The notes beneath the pieces were generated by a model that saw nothing but the letters and a program-made list of their open reading frames with translations, did not search any database and was not told where the DNA came from. From an uncultured delta proteobacterium (GTDB lineage: Bacteria > Myxococcota_A > Polyangia > Polyangiales > Ga0077539), in the NCBI GenBank assembly GCA_903845045.1, contig CAIMWA010000188.1, positions 1 through 37,477 on the forward strand: 37,477 nucleotides of DNA, written 5' to 3'. A program made the position numbers and the translations under genes. Every line of letters starts with the position of its first letter. Position 1 is the stretch's first letter. Shown here in pieces: positions 16,089 through 23,577 of the stretch.

Positions 16089-16619
16089 TCAGTCGTCGTC
16101 GGCGAGCGTGGCGTTGAAGAGCACGCCGATGGGAGCGTGATCCGAGACGTACGGCGCGCAGAACGCGAAGCTGCCGCCGCACACGTTGGTGACGGTGTCG
16201 TAGCGGCCCGACGCGCCGGTCCACTCGCGCGTGTACGAGCGGTCCATGAGCGCGTGGTCGTAGGGGTTCGACCAGGTGCTGGTGCCGAGCGTCGTGTCGC
16301 CGATGGCCACCGCGTCACCCGACACGAGCACGCGCGGACCGTGGATGCGCTCGCCGTTCACGAGCGTCCCGTTCTGGCTGCCGAGGTCCCGCACCGTCAC
16401 CACGCCGTCGACGCTGGCGAGCGCCGCGTGCCGTCGCGACGAGGCGACGTCGGAGAGCTGGATCTCGCACTCCGGAGCGCGACCGATGACCACGGTGCCT
16501 CGCAACGGCAGCCGCCGCAGCACCGACGAGTCGTTCGCCACGATGAGGACCGACGCCCGCGCGGAGGCGGCACCGCGCGTCGGAGCCTGCGTCGGGAGGG
16601 CCTCGAGCTCGTCCGCCAT
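16089..16619 (-). CDS. FHA-domain protein with EEP-like C-terminal tail
   Basis: A 176-residue protein, start ATG at 16619. Residues about 24-111 are a forkhead-associated domain, a phosphothreonine-binding module: VVIGRAPECEIQLSD with Gly46-Arg47, SSRRHA (60-65) and DLGSQNGTLVNGERI (78-92) are the hallmark loops. Residues 112-176 do not belong to an FHA fold. NPYDHALMD (118-126) and YVSDHAPIGVLF (157-168) resemble the C-terminal end of endonuclease/exonuclease/phosphatase (EEP) domains, whose last catalytic motif is SDH. The rest of an EEP domain (about 200 residues) is absent, so this may be a deletion fusion or a pseudogene remnant under a functional FHA. It diverges from the kinase gene at 16696 with 76 nt between, which suggests that it reads that kinase's output. 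Confidence 0.85.
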   Translation of the reverse strand: MADELEALPTQAPTRGAASARASVLIVANDSSVLRRLPLRGTVVIGRAPECEIQLSDVASSRRHAALASVDGVVTVRDLGSQNGTLVNGERIHGPRVLVSGDAVAIGDTTLGTSTWSNPYDHALMDRSYTREWTGASGRYDTVTNVCGGSFAFCAPYVSDHAPIGVLFNATLADDD

Positions 16620-16681
16620 GGCGGCCCGGACATTCGCACGCGACGCCCCGGAGCGTCGAGGATCCAAGCGTCTGGACGCGG

Positions 16682-16687
16682 TACCCT
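16682..16687 (+). promoter_or_regulatory. Possible -10 element for the kinase gene
   Basis: TACCCT ends 8 nt before the proposed GTG start of the kinase, the same hexamer and distance as before the GH3 gene. No matching -35 was found. It supports GTG 16696 over later starts only weakly. Confidence 0.25.
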
Positions 16688-16695
16688 GGCACGCC

Positions 16696-18255
16696 GTGAA
16701 GCCCCCCGACGCATCGGTGGCCCACGCGGAGACGCTCCGCGTCCAAGGGACCGCGCCTACTGCGACATCGATGCCCTCGTCGCCGCCGACTCCCGGTACT
16801 GGCGGGCGCGACCTGCGGGTCGTGCCCTCGCTCCAGGGCTCCGGCGCGCGCACCGTCATCCTCGACCAGGAGCACGTCGCGAGCGTCGCCCGGCTGCGCT
16901 CGGTCTACGTGATCGGCGCGGTGCTGTGGGTGATCCTCGCGCTCCTCGACTGGGCCAACGCACGCCTCGTCGACGGCGCCCCGCTGACGACGATGCTGGT
17001 GATCCGCGTGATCCCGCTCGCGATCATGCTCGCCGCGGCGGTTCGCATGCGTCGCCCCGTGTCGTCCGCGTTGCTGCGCGCGCTCGACCTCGTCCCCTTC
17101 GGCTGCGCGACCGTCGCCGTCGCGGTGAACACGCTGCTCGTGCGGGGCACCGGGAGCCCGTTCGCGCATGGCATCTCGTGCATCCTCGTCGCCCGCGGCA
17201 TCGCGCTGCCGGAGCATCGCCGCAAGGGCCTCGCCGGCTTCGGCTTCATCGCGGCGCTGTTCCCCCTCACGGTCCTCGTCGGCGCGGCCTTCGACGACGG
17301 GACCGCTGCGCGCATCGCCGAGCCCCGCGGCTTCGTCGACTTCGGCACGCAGACGTTCCTCATCGCGACGACGGCGCTGATCCTCGCCTTCGGCAACCAC
17401 GTCGTCTGGACGCTGCGGCGGCAGCTCTTCGAGGCGCGCAGCGTCGGTCGCTACCGCCTCAAGCGCCGCATCGGAAGCGGTGGCATGGGCGAGGTGTGGG
17501 CGGCGTGGCACGAGGCCTTCAAGCGCGACGTCGCGGTGAAGGTGTTGAAGCCCGATCGCTCGGCGGAGATCGACGTGGTGCGCTTCGAGCGCGAGATCCA
17601 GCTCACGAGCTCGCTCACGCATCCCAACACGATCCGCGTCTACGACTGCGGCATCACCGCCGACGGGCTCTGGTTCTATGCCATGGAGCTCCTCGACGGC
17701 GAGACCCTCGCGGCCCGCGTGCGCCGTGAGGGAGCGCTGGCGCCGGAGGTCTCCGTGCACGTGGTGCTGCAGGCCTGCCGCTCCCTCGGCGAGGCCCACC
17801 ACCGCGGCCTCGTCCACCGCGACGTGAAGCCCGCCAACCTGGTCATCTCGGCGACCGCCGAGGACCCGGTGTTCGTGAAGGTCCTCGATTTCGGCATCGC
17901 GCGGCCCGTGGTCGCCGGCGATGACGGCGCCATCACGGCCACCGGCGCCGTGCTCGGAACCCCCGCGTACATGTCACCCGAGCAGGTGCACGGCCGCGTC
18001 ACGGACCCGCGCTCCGACGTGTACTCCCTCGGCGCGACGCTCTACTTCGCGCTCACCGGCCGACCCCCCTTCGAGGGGACGAACACCGCGACGCTGATGC
18101 TCGCGCACGCCCACGACGTTCCGTCGCCGCCGTCTTCGGTGTCGCAGGCCGTGTCCCCGGCGCTCGACGCCGTGGTCCTTCGCTGCCTCGCCAAGGACCC
18201 GGCGGACCGCTACGCAGACGCAACGGCGCTGGAGGCCGCGCTCGCAGCGATCTGA
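16696..18255 (+). CDS. Membrane Ser/Thr protein kinase, N-terminal 6-TM sensor-like domain
   Basis: A 519-residue Hanks-type kinase. The start is taken as GTG 16696; ATG 16771 is an alternative that would drop 25 polar residues. Residues about 72-240 hold six hydrophobic segments (YVIGAVLWVILALLDW through FLIATTALILAFGNHVVW), a membrane module of unknown input. The kinase domain follows at 253-515: IGSGGMGEV (P-loop), AVKVLK with Lys282, HRDVKPANL with Asp376, DFG at 398-400, GTPAYMSPEQ activation segment and SDVYSLGATLYFALTG. All catalytic residues are present. The usual bacterial order is kinase then TM then sensor; here the membrane module comes first, as in several myxobacterial kinases. 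It is divergent from an FHA gene, a likely phosphothreonine reader. The end is convergent with the ompA-like gene, 42 nt away. Confidence 0.93.
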   Translation: MKPPDASVAHAETLRVQGTAPTATSMPSSPPTPGTGGRDLRVVPSLQGSGARTVILDQEHVASVARLRSVYVIGAVLWVILALLDWANARLVDGAPLTTMLVIRVIPLAIMLAAAVRMRRPVSSALLRALDLVPFGCATVAVAVNTLLVRGTGSPFAHGISCILVARGIALPEHRRKGLAGFGFIAALFPLTVLVGAAFDDGTAARIAEPRGFVDFGTQTFLIATTALILAFGNHVVWTLRRQLFEARSVGRYRLKRRIGSGGMGEVWAAWHEAFKRDVAVKVLKPDRSAEIDVVRFEREIQLTSSLTHPNTIRVYDCGITADGLWFYAMELLDGETLAARVRREGALAPEVSVHVVLQACRSLGEAHHRGLVHRDVKPANLVISATAEDPVFVKVLDFGIARPVVAGDDGAITATGAVLGTPAYMSPEQVHGRVTDPRSDVYSLGATLYFALTGRPPFEGTNTATLMLAHAHDVPSPPSSVSQAVSPALDAVVLRCLAKDPADRYADATALEAALAAI

Positions 18256-18297
18256 GCGGCGCGGCCATCGGCGAGAGCGCGGGGGCGCGCGAGGGGA

Positions 18298-20280
18298 TCA
18301 GTGCCGCGGGGCGGCAGGGGCGGGCGGGGCGACGGGGGCGTGGGCCGGCGCGGGAGCCGCGGGGTGGTCGCGGTGCAGCGCCGTGTCGTGGATGTCGCCG
18401 ACGTTCGCCGTCGCAGCGGACTGGGTCATCGTCGACTCGGCGGAGGCGGGGTCGACGATCACGAACTCCACGCGGCGGTTGCGCGCGCGGCCCTCACGCG
18501 TCTGGTTCGACGCGACGGCGCGGTCCGGACCGAAGCCCTGGGCCTCGAGGCGCGAGGCCTCGATGCTGTGCTCCGTGAGCCACCGCAGCACGGCGTTGGC
18601 GCGGCGCTGCGAGAGCTCGACGTTGTGGTCGTGCGTGGCGCGGTCGTCGGTATGGCCCTCGATGCGGACGCGGCGGATGAACCCCGACGCGCGAAGCACG
18701 TCGGCCACGCGACCGAGCACCGCGAAGCTCTGCGGCTTGATCACGTCGCGGTCCGTGTCGAAGAAGATCGGGCTCAGGATGTTGATGCGCCCGCCGTTCA
18801 TCACGACGCCGCCCGGGCAGCCGTTGAGCAGCGGGTTCTCCGACGGCGCGCCAGGCTCGTCGGGGCAGTGGTCCGTCGCGTCGGGCACGGTGTCGTGGTC
18901 GCGGTCCGGCAGCGGGCAGCCCAGGCGCGCCGGGTCCGGGTGCGGTCCGTGGTGGACGTCGGGGCACAGGTCGGCGTGGTCGAGCACGCCGTCACGGTCG
19001 CGGTCGCCATCCGGGCAGCCGCGGCGCTCCGGATCCGGATGGTCGCCCTGCGGCGTCGTCGGGCACACGTCGTCGGGGTCGAAGATGCCGTCGTTGTCGG
19101 TGTCGGGCAGCGGACATCCGAGGCGCGTCGGGTCGGGGTGTGTACCCTGCGGCACCGTCACGCAGACGTCGTCGTTGTCGTAGACGCCGTCGCCGTCGGT
19201 GTCGATGAGCGGGCACCCGAGGCGCGCGGGGTCGGGGTGCGGACCGCGCGGAACGTCGACGCAGAGGTCGTCGGCGTCGAGCACGCCGTCGTGGTCGCGG
19301 TCCGGCGGAGGCGCCGGCGGCTCGCGGTTCACCGGGGCGTACGCGACGGAGAGCAGCCCGCGTCCGGCCGGCACGCCGTAGCCGCGCTCGATGCCGAAGC
19401 CGCCGCCGAGGCCCACGAGCACCTTGTCGGCGATGAGGTAGTGGGCGCCGAGAATGAGCTCAGCGCCCCACTGCCCGGGCTGGAACGCCGAGGTGCCCTG
19501 GCCGGCCGCGGCCGGAAGATCGCGGATGGCGGTGGCAACGTACGCCTCGGGTCCGACGGTGAGGCGGTCGTGGTCCGCGACGAAGCCCACGGCGGCGCTC
19601 ATGCGGAGCTCGTTGCCGATGGCGAGGTTCGCGGCGTCGATGCTGCCACGCACCTGGAACGCGCCGGTGAAGGCCCAGCGCACGATGCTCGCGCGGCCCG
19701 CGAGGATGAGCCGAGGCTCGACGCGCACGCTCTCGTCGCCGGTGTTCGACGCGCGCGTCCCCGTGGGGAGCCAGAGGTTCACGCCGAGGTGCAGCGAGAT
19801 CGCGTCGCGGTCGCTGTGCCCGATGAGTCGAACGCGGACCCCCGCGCGAAGGTCGCCAGCGGCCAGGCTGCCCGCCGGGGTGATCGGCAACGGGTCCGTC
19901 GAGGCGCCAGCGCCCGACTGGTAGAGCGACACCGGGAGCGAGAGCGAGAGGCCCACGCGATCGAGGAACGAGTACGCCGCCCCGAGGTGACCCACGAACT
20001 CGCCGGAGATGGCGTTCGAGGTGCGTACCGTTCCGTCGGCGAACTCCTGGCGCAGCACGAGCGGGTTCGCCGCGTAGTCGGCCTCGAGCCCCACTGCGAA
20101 GCGCCGCGTCGACGTGTACCAGGGGTGCTCCGCGAAGAAGAACGGATCGCCCGTCGTCGTCGGCTCGTACCGGTTCAGGGCCCATCCCGGCGCGGTCTGC
20201 GCCGCGGCCCGCGTCGATGCCGCAAGACATCCGAGCAGCACGGCGATGGCCGCGCGCCTTCTCCCAGTGTAGGCGTTCAT
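18298..20280 (-). CDS. OmpA-family outer-membrane protein with TSP3-type repeats
   Basis: A 660-residue cell-envelope protein. The ATG at 20280 gives a signal peptide (RRAAIAVLLGCLAASTRAAAQ). Residues about 29-320 are beta-strand-rich and probably an outer-membrane barrel. Residues 327-491 are five consecutive 33-residue units beginning D-x-D-x-D-G-x-x-D, thrombospondin-type-3-like calcium-binding repeats with one Cys pair each. The peptidoglycan-binding OmpA domain follows (FFDTDRDVIKP, IEGHTDD, LSQRRANAVLRWL, GFGPDRAVASNQTREGRARN, RRVEFVI), including the conserved Asp and Arg that contact diaminopimelate. The end is a Pro/Ala/His tail of about 40 residues. It should tie the outer membrane to the cell wall. 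A TTGCGG-18 nt-TAGGCT promoter sits 7 nt before the ATG. Confidence 0.92.
   Translation of the reverse strand: MNAYTGRRRAAIAVLLGCLAASTRAAAQTAPGWALNRYEPTTTGDPFFFAEHPWYTSTRRFAVGLEADYAANPLVLRQEFADGTVRTSNAISGEFVGHLGAAYSFLDRVGLSLSLPVSLYQSGAGASTDPLPITPAGSLAAGDLRAGVRVRLIGHSDRDAISLHLGVNLWLPTGTRASNTGDESVRVEPRLILAGRASIVRWAFTGAFQVRGSIDAANLAIGNELRMSAAVGFVADHDRLTVGPEAYVATAIRDLPAAAGQGTSAFQPGQWGAELILGAHYLIADKVLVGLGGGFGIERGYGVPAGRGLLSVAYAPVNREPPAPPPDRDHDGVLDADDLCVDVPRGPHPDPARLGCPLIDTDGDGVYDNDDVCVTVPQGTHPDPTRLGCPLPDTDNDGIFDPDDVCPTTPQGDHPDPERRGCPDGDRDRDGVLDHADLCPDVHHGPHPDPARLGCPLPDRDHDTVPDATDHCPDEPGAPSENPLLNGCPGGVVMNGGRINILSPIFFDTDRDVIKPQSFAVLGRVADVLRASGFIRRVRIEGHTDDRATHDHNVELSQRRANAVLRWLTEHSIEASRLEAQGFGPDRAVASNQTREGRARNRRVEFVIVDPASAESTMTQSAATANVGDIHDTALHRDHPAAPAPAHAPVAPPAPAAPRH
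18808..19302 (-). repeat. Five tandem 99-bp units (TSP3-type repeats)
   Basis: Within the ompA-like gene, five units of exactly 33 codons each, residues 327-491. Units share the D-x-D-x-D-G start, one Cys near position 14, PHPDP near 21 and GCP near 29. The last unit is the most diverged. Constant length with diverged sequence suggests selection on spacing. Confidence 0.85.
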
Positions 20281-20287
20281 CGGGCGC

Positions 20288-20317
20288 AGCCTAGTGAACC
20301 CGCGGGCCTCACCGCAA
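20288..20317 (-). promoter_or_regulatory. Putative promoter of ompA-like gene
   Basis: On the minus strand: TTGCGG (20317-20312), 18 nt, TAGGCT (20293-20288), 7 nt to the ATG. No Shine-Dalgarno fits in the 7 nt, so a leaderless mRNA is predicted. One of the best examples of the shared geometry. Confidence 0.55.
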
Positions 20318-20343
20318 GTGCGTCGCGCCCCCGGAAGACGTCC

Positions 20344-20373
20344 TTGACGCCCGCATCCCGGCTCCCGCACGGT
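20344..20373 (+). promoter_or_regulatory. Possible promoter of the glycosyltransferase gene
   Basis: TTGACG (20344-20349), 18 nt, CACGGT (20368-20373), 11 nt to the GTG. The -35 is near consensus but the -10 is poor. It lies in the 104-nt divergent gap with the ompA-like gene. Confidence 0.35.
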
Positions 20374-20384
20374 CCTCCGCAGCC

Positions 20385-21494
20385 GTGCGCGTCCTCCATG
20401 TGCTCCACAGCATGACCTTCGGCGGGGCCGAGGTGCTCGTGCACGACTTCCTCCGCGCCAACCGTGACCGGGCCGCGCAGACCATCGTCTGCCTCGACGC
20501 CGTCGGTCCCCTCGGCGAGGGGCTGCGGGCCGACGGCGTGCGCGTGGAGCTGTTGCACCGCCGCGAGGGATTCCAGCCCCGCATCGCCGTCGCCTTGAAC
20601 GCGCTGGTGCGCGAGATCCGGCCCGACGTGGTCTGCGCGCACCAGTACACGCCGTACTCGTACGCGGCGATGGCGATCGGCCCGATGCGCCACCGGCCGG
20701 GCCTGGTGTTCGTGGAGCACGGACGGCACTACCCCGACGTGCGGAGGCCCAAGCGCGTGCTCGCGAACCGCGTGGCGTTCCTCCCGGTCACGCGCCGCGT
20801 GGTCGCGGTGTGCGGCTACATCAAGCGGCTCCTCGTCGAGAACGAGGGCATCCCCGCGTCGCGCATCGACGTGATCCACAACGGCGTCGACCCCTCGCGC
20901 TTCGATCCGGCGCTCGCCCAGCCCGACGTGCGCGCGGAGCTCGGCATCCCCGCCGGTGCGCCGGTCGTCACCTGCGTCGCGCGCTTTCACCCGGTGAAGG
21001 ACCATCCGACGCTGCTGCGGGCCTTCGCCGCAACGAGCGCTGCGGTGCCCGACGCGCGGCTGCTCCTCGTCGGCGGCGGCGATGCGGCGCCCCTGCGCTC
21101 CCTCGCGGCGGAGCTGGGCGTGGCCGAGCGCGTGGTGTTCGCCGGCGTGCGGCGCGACATCCCGGCCGTCTACGCCGCCAGCGACCTGTTCGCGATGGCG
21201 TCGCTCTCCGAGGGCACGTCGGTGACGCTGCTCGAGGCGATGCTGTCGCGCCGCGCCACGGTCGTCACCGACGTCGGCGGCAACCCGGAGATCGTGCTGC
21301 GCGGACGATCTGGGCTCCTCGTTCCGCGCGGCGACGCGTCGGCCATGGGGGCGGCGCTGGTCTCGCTGCTCCGCGACCCGGAGCGCCGCGCGGCCATGGG
21401 CGACGCCGGACGCGCGCGGGTCCTCGACGGCTTCACCCAGGCGCGCATGCACGCAGGCTGGCTCGCCACGCTCCAGGACGCCAGCGCGCCCTGA
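20385..21494 (+). CDS. GT4-family glycosyltransferase
   Basis: A 369-residue GT-B fold transferase, start GTG at 20385. The N-terminal acceptor domain begins VLHVLHSMTFGGAEVLVHDFL, a common opening of GT4 enzymes. The C-terminal nucleotide-sugar domain has VIHNGVDPSRFD, VARFHPVKDHPTLLRAF, LLLVGGGD, VVFAGVRRDIPAVYAASD and the E-x7-E motif EGTSVTLLE, then GRSGLLVPRGD. Donor and acceptor cannot be told from sequence. It likely works on the inner face of the cytoplasmic membrane in glycan or surface polysaccharide synthesis. The asparagine synthetase gene follows after 34 nt on the same strand, so the two probably form one operon; such pairs are common in polysaccharide loci, but no polymerase, flippase or further transferase is here. 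Confidence 0.92.
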   Translation: MRVLHVLHSMTFGGAEVLVHDFLRANRDRAAQTIVCLDAVGPLGEGLRADGVRVELLHRREGFQPRIAVALNALVREIRPDVVCAHQYTPYSYAAMAIGPMRHRPGLVFVEHGRHYPDVRRPKRVLANRVAFLPVTRRVVAVCGYIKRLLVENEGIPASRIDVIHNGVDPSRFDPALAQPDVRAELGIPAGAPVVTCVARFHPVKDHPTLLRAFAATSAAVPDARLLLVGGGDAAPLRSLAAELGVAERVVFAGVRRDIPAVYAASDLFAMASLSEGTSVTLLEAMLSRRATVVTDVGGNPEIVLRGRSGLLVPRGDASAMGAALVSLLRDPERRAAMGDAGRARVLDGFTQARMHAGWLATLQDASAP

Positions 21495-21528
21495 CGCTCC
21501 TTCACCCCACCGCCCGGAGAACGCCCGC

Positions 21529-23559
21529 ATGTGCGGCATCGCAGGAATCGTGAACCTCTCGTCGGCGCTGCCGCCGCCCTCTCGCGACGTGGTGCGGGCG
21601 ATGGTACGGGCCATCCGCCACCGGGGCCCCGACGAGTTCGGGCTCTTTCGCGACGGGCACGCGGCGCTCGGCCACGCGCGCCTCTCCATCGTGGACCTCG
21701 CCAGCGGTCAGCAGCCCCTCGCCAACGAGGACCGCACGCGCTGGCTGGTCTTCAACGGCGAGGTGTTCAACTTCGTCGAGCTGCGGGCCGAGCTCGAGGC
21801 CGCCGGGCACGTGTTCCGCACGCACTCCGACACCGAGGTCATCGTGCACGCGTGGGAGCAGTGGGGCCCCGCGGCCTTCGGGCGCTTCAACGGCCAGTGG
21901 GCCATCGCGCTGTGGGATGCGGGCTCCCGCGAGCTCGTGCTCTGCCGCGACCGCGTCGGCGTGCGTCCGCTGTTCGTGCACACCCACGGCGGACGGCTCT
22001 GGTTCGCCAGCGAGGTGAAGGCCCTCCTCGCCGACCCCGACGTGCCCCGCGCGCTGGACCCGCGAGGCATCGAGGAGACCTTCACCTTCTGGGGCTCCCG
22101 CGCGCCGACGTCGGTCTTCGCCGGCATCGAGGAGCTCCCGCCCGGAGTGGTGCGCCGCTACCGCGCCGACGGCACCCACGTCGACGAGGTGTACTGGCAT
22201 CCGAGCTATCCCCGAGTGCGCGGCGAAGGCCCCCGGGACGCCGAGGCGTGCTCCCTCGACGAGGCCGTCGACGGGCTGCGCGCGCGGCTCCTGGCGGCCT
22301 CGGAGCTGCGCATGCTTCGCGCCGACGTCCCCGTGGGCGCGTACCTCTCCGGCGGCATCGACTCGAGCTACGTGGCCTGGCTCGCACGCGACGCGGTGCG
22401 CGGGCGCTTCCACACCTTCTCGCTGCGCTTCGAGGACCCGGAGTACGACGAGACCCGCTACCAGCGCCTCATGGTGGAGCGCCTCGGCAGCGACCACGCC
22501 GAGGTCGTCGCGTCGCGTCGTGACATCGCCGAGGTCTTTCCCACGGTGGTCGCCCACGCCGAGCGCCCGCTCCTGCGCACCGGGCCTGCGCCGCTGTTCC
22601 TGCTCTCGAAGCTGGTGCGGGATCGCGGGTTGAAGGTCGTCCTCACCGGCGAGGGGTCCGACGAGATGCTCGGCGGCTACGACCTCTTCCGCGAGGCGAA
22701 GGTGCGGCGCTTCTGGGCGCGGCAGCCGGCGTCGACGGAGCGACCCAAGCTCTTCGACCGGCTGTACCCGTGGCTCGCACGATCCCCTGCGGCGGCGCGC
22801 GGCCTCGCGGTGCAGTTCTGGGCGCGGGGCCTCGACCGGCCCGAAGACCCGACGTTCTCGCACGGTCCTCGCTGGGCCAGCGCGAGCGCCCTCCAGCGCC
22901 TCTTCGCCAAGGACTGGCGTCAGCGCGCCGCCGAAGACCCGCGCCCCGGCCCCGTCGAGGCCCTCGTCGCGTCGCTGCCGTCGGACTTCGACCGGTGGTC
23001 CGAGCTCGCCCGCGCGCAGTACCTCGAGGTCGTCACGCTGCTGAACCCGTACATCCTGGCGTCGCAGGGCGATCGCATGCTCATGGCGAACTCCGTCGAG
23101 GGGCGCTTTCCCTTCCTCGACCGCGAGGTCATGGCCTTCGCCAACGACATGCCCGCGCGCTTCAAGCTCCAGGGGCTCGACGAGAAGCACGTGCTCAAGC
23201 GGGCCGCCGCCGCGGTGCTCCCGCGCGAGATCCTCGAGCGTCCGAAGCAGCCGTACCGAGCCCCCGACGCGGCGTGCTTCACCGGGGCCGACGCTCCCGA
23301 GTGGGTGCGCGAGGTCACCACCGAAGCCGCGTTGCGCGAGGTCGGAGTGTTCGACGCGCCGGCGGTCACGGCCCTCTTCGAGAAGGCCCGGCGCGTGGCG
23401 GCGAAGGGCGGCGACGGCAGCTTCAGCAACGCCGACAACATGGCCGTCGTGGGCGTTCTCTCGACGCAGCTCCTCGCGCGCACCTTCGTGACCGCGCCCT
23501 CGCCGACGATCGTCGACGACGGAGCGGTGTGGCGCACCGACGTCGACCGCGTGGCCTGA
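21529..23559 (+). CDS. asnB: Asparagine synthetase (glutamine-hydrolysing)
   Basis: A 676-residue AsnB. Met-Cys at the start supplies the Ntn-type nucleophile Cys2 (MCGIAGIVN), followed by RHRGPDEFG, FNGEVFNF and the Asp of HSDTEVI in the glutaminase domain. The synthetase domain has LSGGIDSSYVAWL (ATP pyrophosphate loop), VVLTGEGSDEMLGGY and DRMLMANSVEGRFPFLDREVM. It amidates an acid, usually aspartate, through an acyl-adenylate; paralogues in polysaccharide or peptide loci can act on other carboxylates. GGAGA eight bases before the ATG is a clear ribosome binding site. It follows the GT4 gene and ends convergently with the CzcA gene, 18 nt away. It is longer than housekeeping AsnB (about 550 aa), like many surface-polysaccharide versions. 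Confidence 0.93.
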   Translation: MCGIAGIVNLSSALPPPSRDVVRAMVRAIRHRGPDEFGLFRDGHAALGHARLSIVDLASGQQPLANEDRTRWLVFNGEVFNFVELRAELEAAGHVFRTHSDTEVIVHAWEQWGPAAFGRFNGQWAIALWDAGSRELVLCRDRVGVRPLFVHTHGGRLWFASEVKALLADPDVPRALDPRGIEETFTFWGSRAPTSVFAGIEELPPGVVRRYRADGTHVDEVYWHPSYPRVRGEGPRDAEACSLDEAVDGLRARLLAASELRMLRADVPVGAYLSGGIDSSYVAWLARDAVRGRFHTFSLRFEDPEYDETRYQRLMVERLGSDHAEVVASRRDIAEVFPTVVAHAERPLLRTGPAPLFLLSKLVRDRGLKVVLTGEGSDEMLGGYDLFREAKVRRFWARQPASTERPKLFDRLYPWLARSPAAARGLAVQFWARGLDRPEDPTFSHGPRWASASALQRLFAKDWRQRAAEDPRPGPVEALVASLPSDFDRWSELARAQYLEVVTLLNPYILASQGDRMLMANSVEGRFPFLDREVMAFANDMPARFKLQGLDEKHVLKRAAAAVLPREILERPKQPYRAPDAACFTGADAPEWVREVTTEAALREVGVFDAPAVTALFEKARRVAAKGGDGSFSNADNMAVVGVLSTQLLARTFVTAPSPTIVDDGAVWRTDVDRVA

Positions 23560-23577
23560 GCGCCTCGGGTTACGGCT

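Noticed and set aside
18256..18297. Rho-independent terminator between the convergent kinase and ompA-like genes
   Set aside because: GC-rich, but no convincing stem followed by a T-run; the same holds for the convergent ends at 15846-15848 and 23560-23577.
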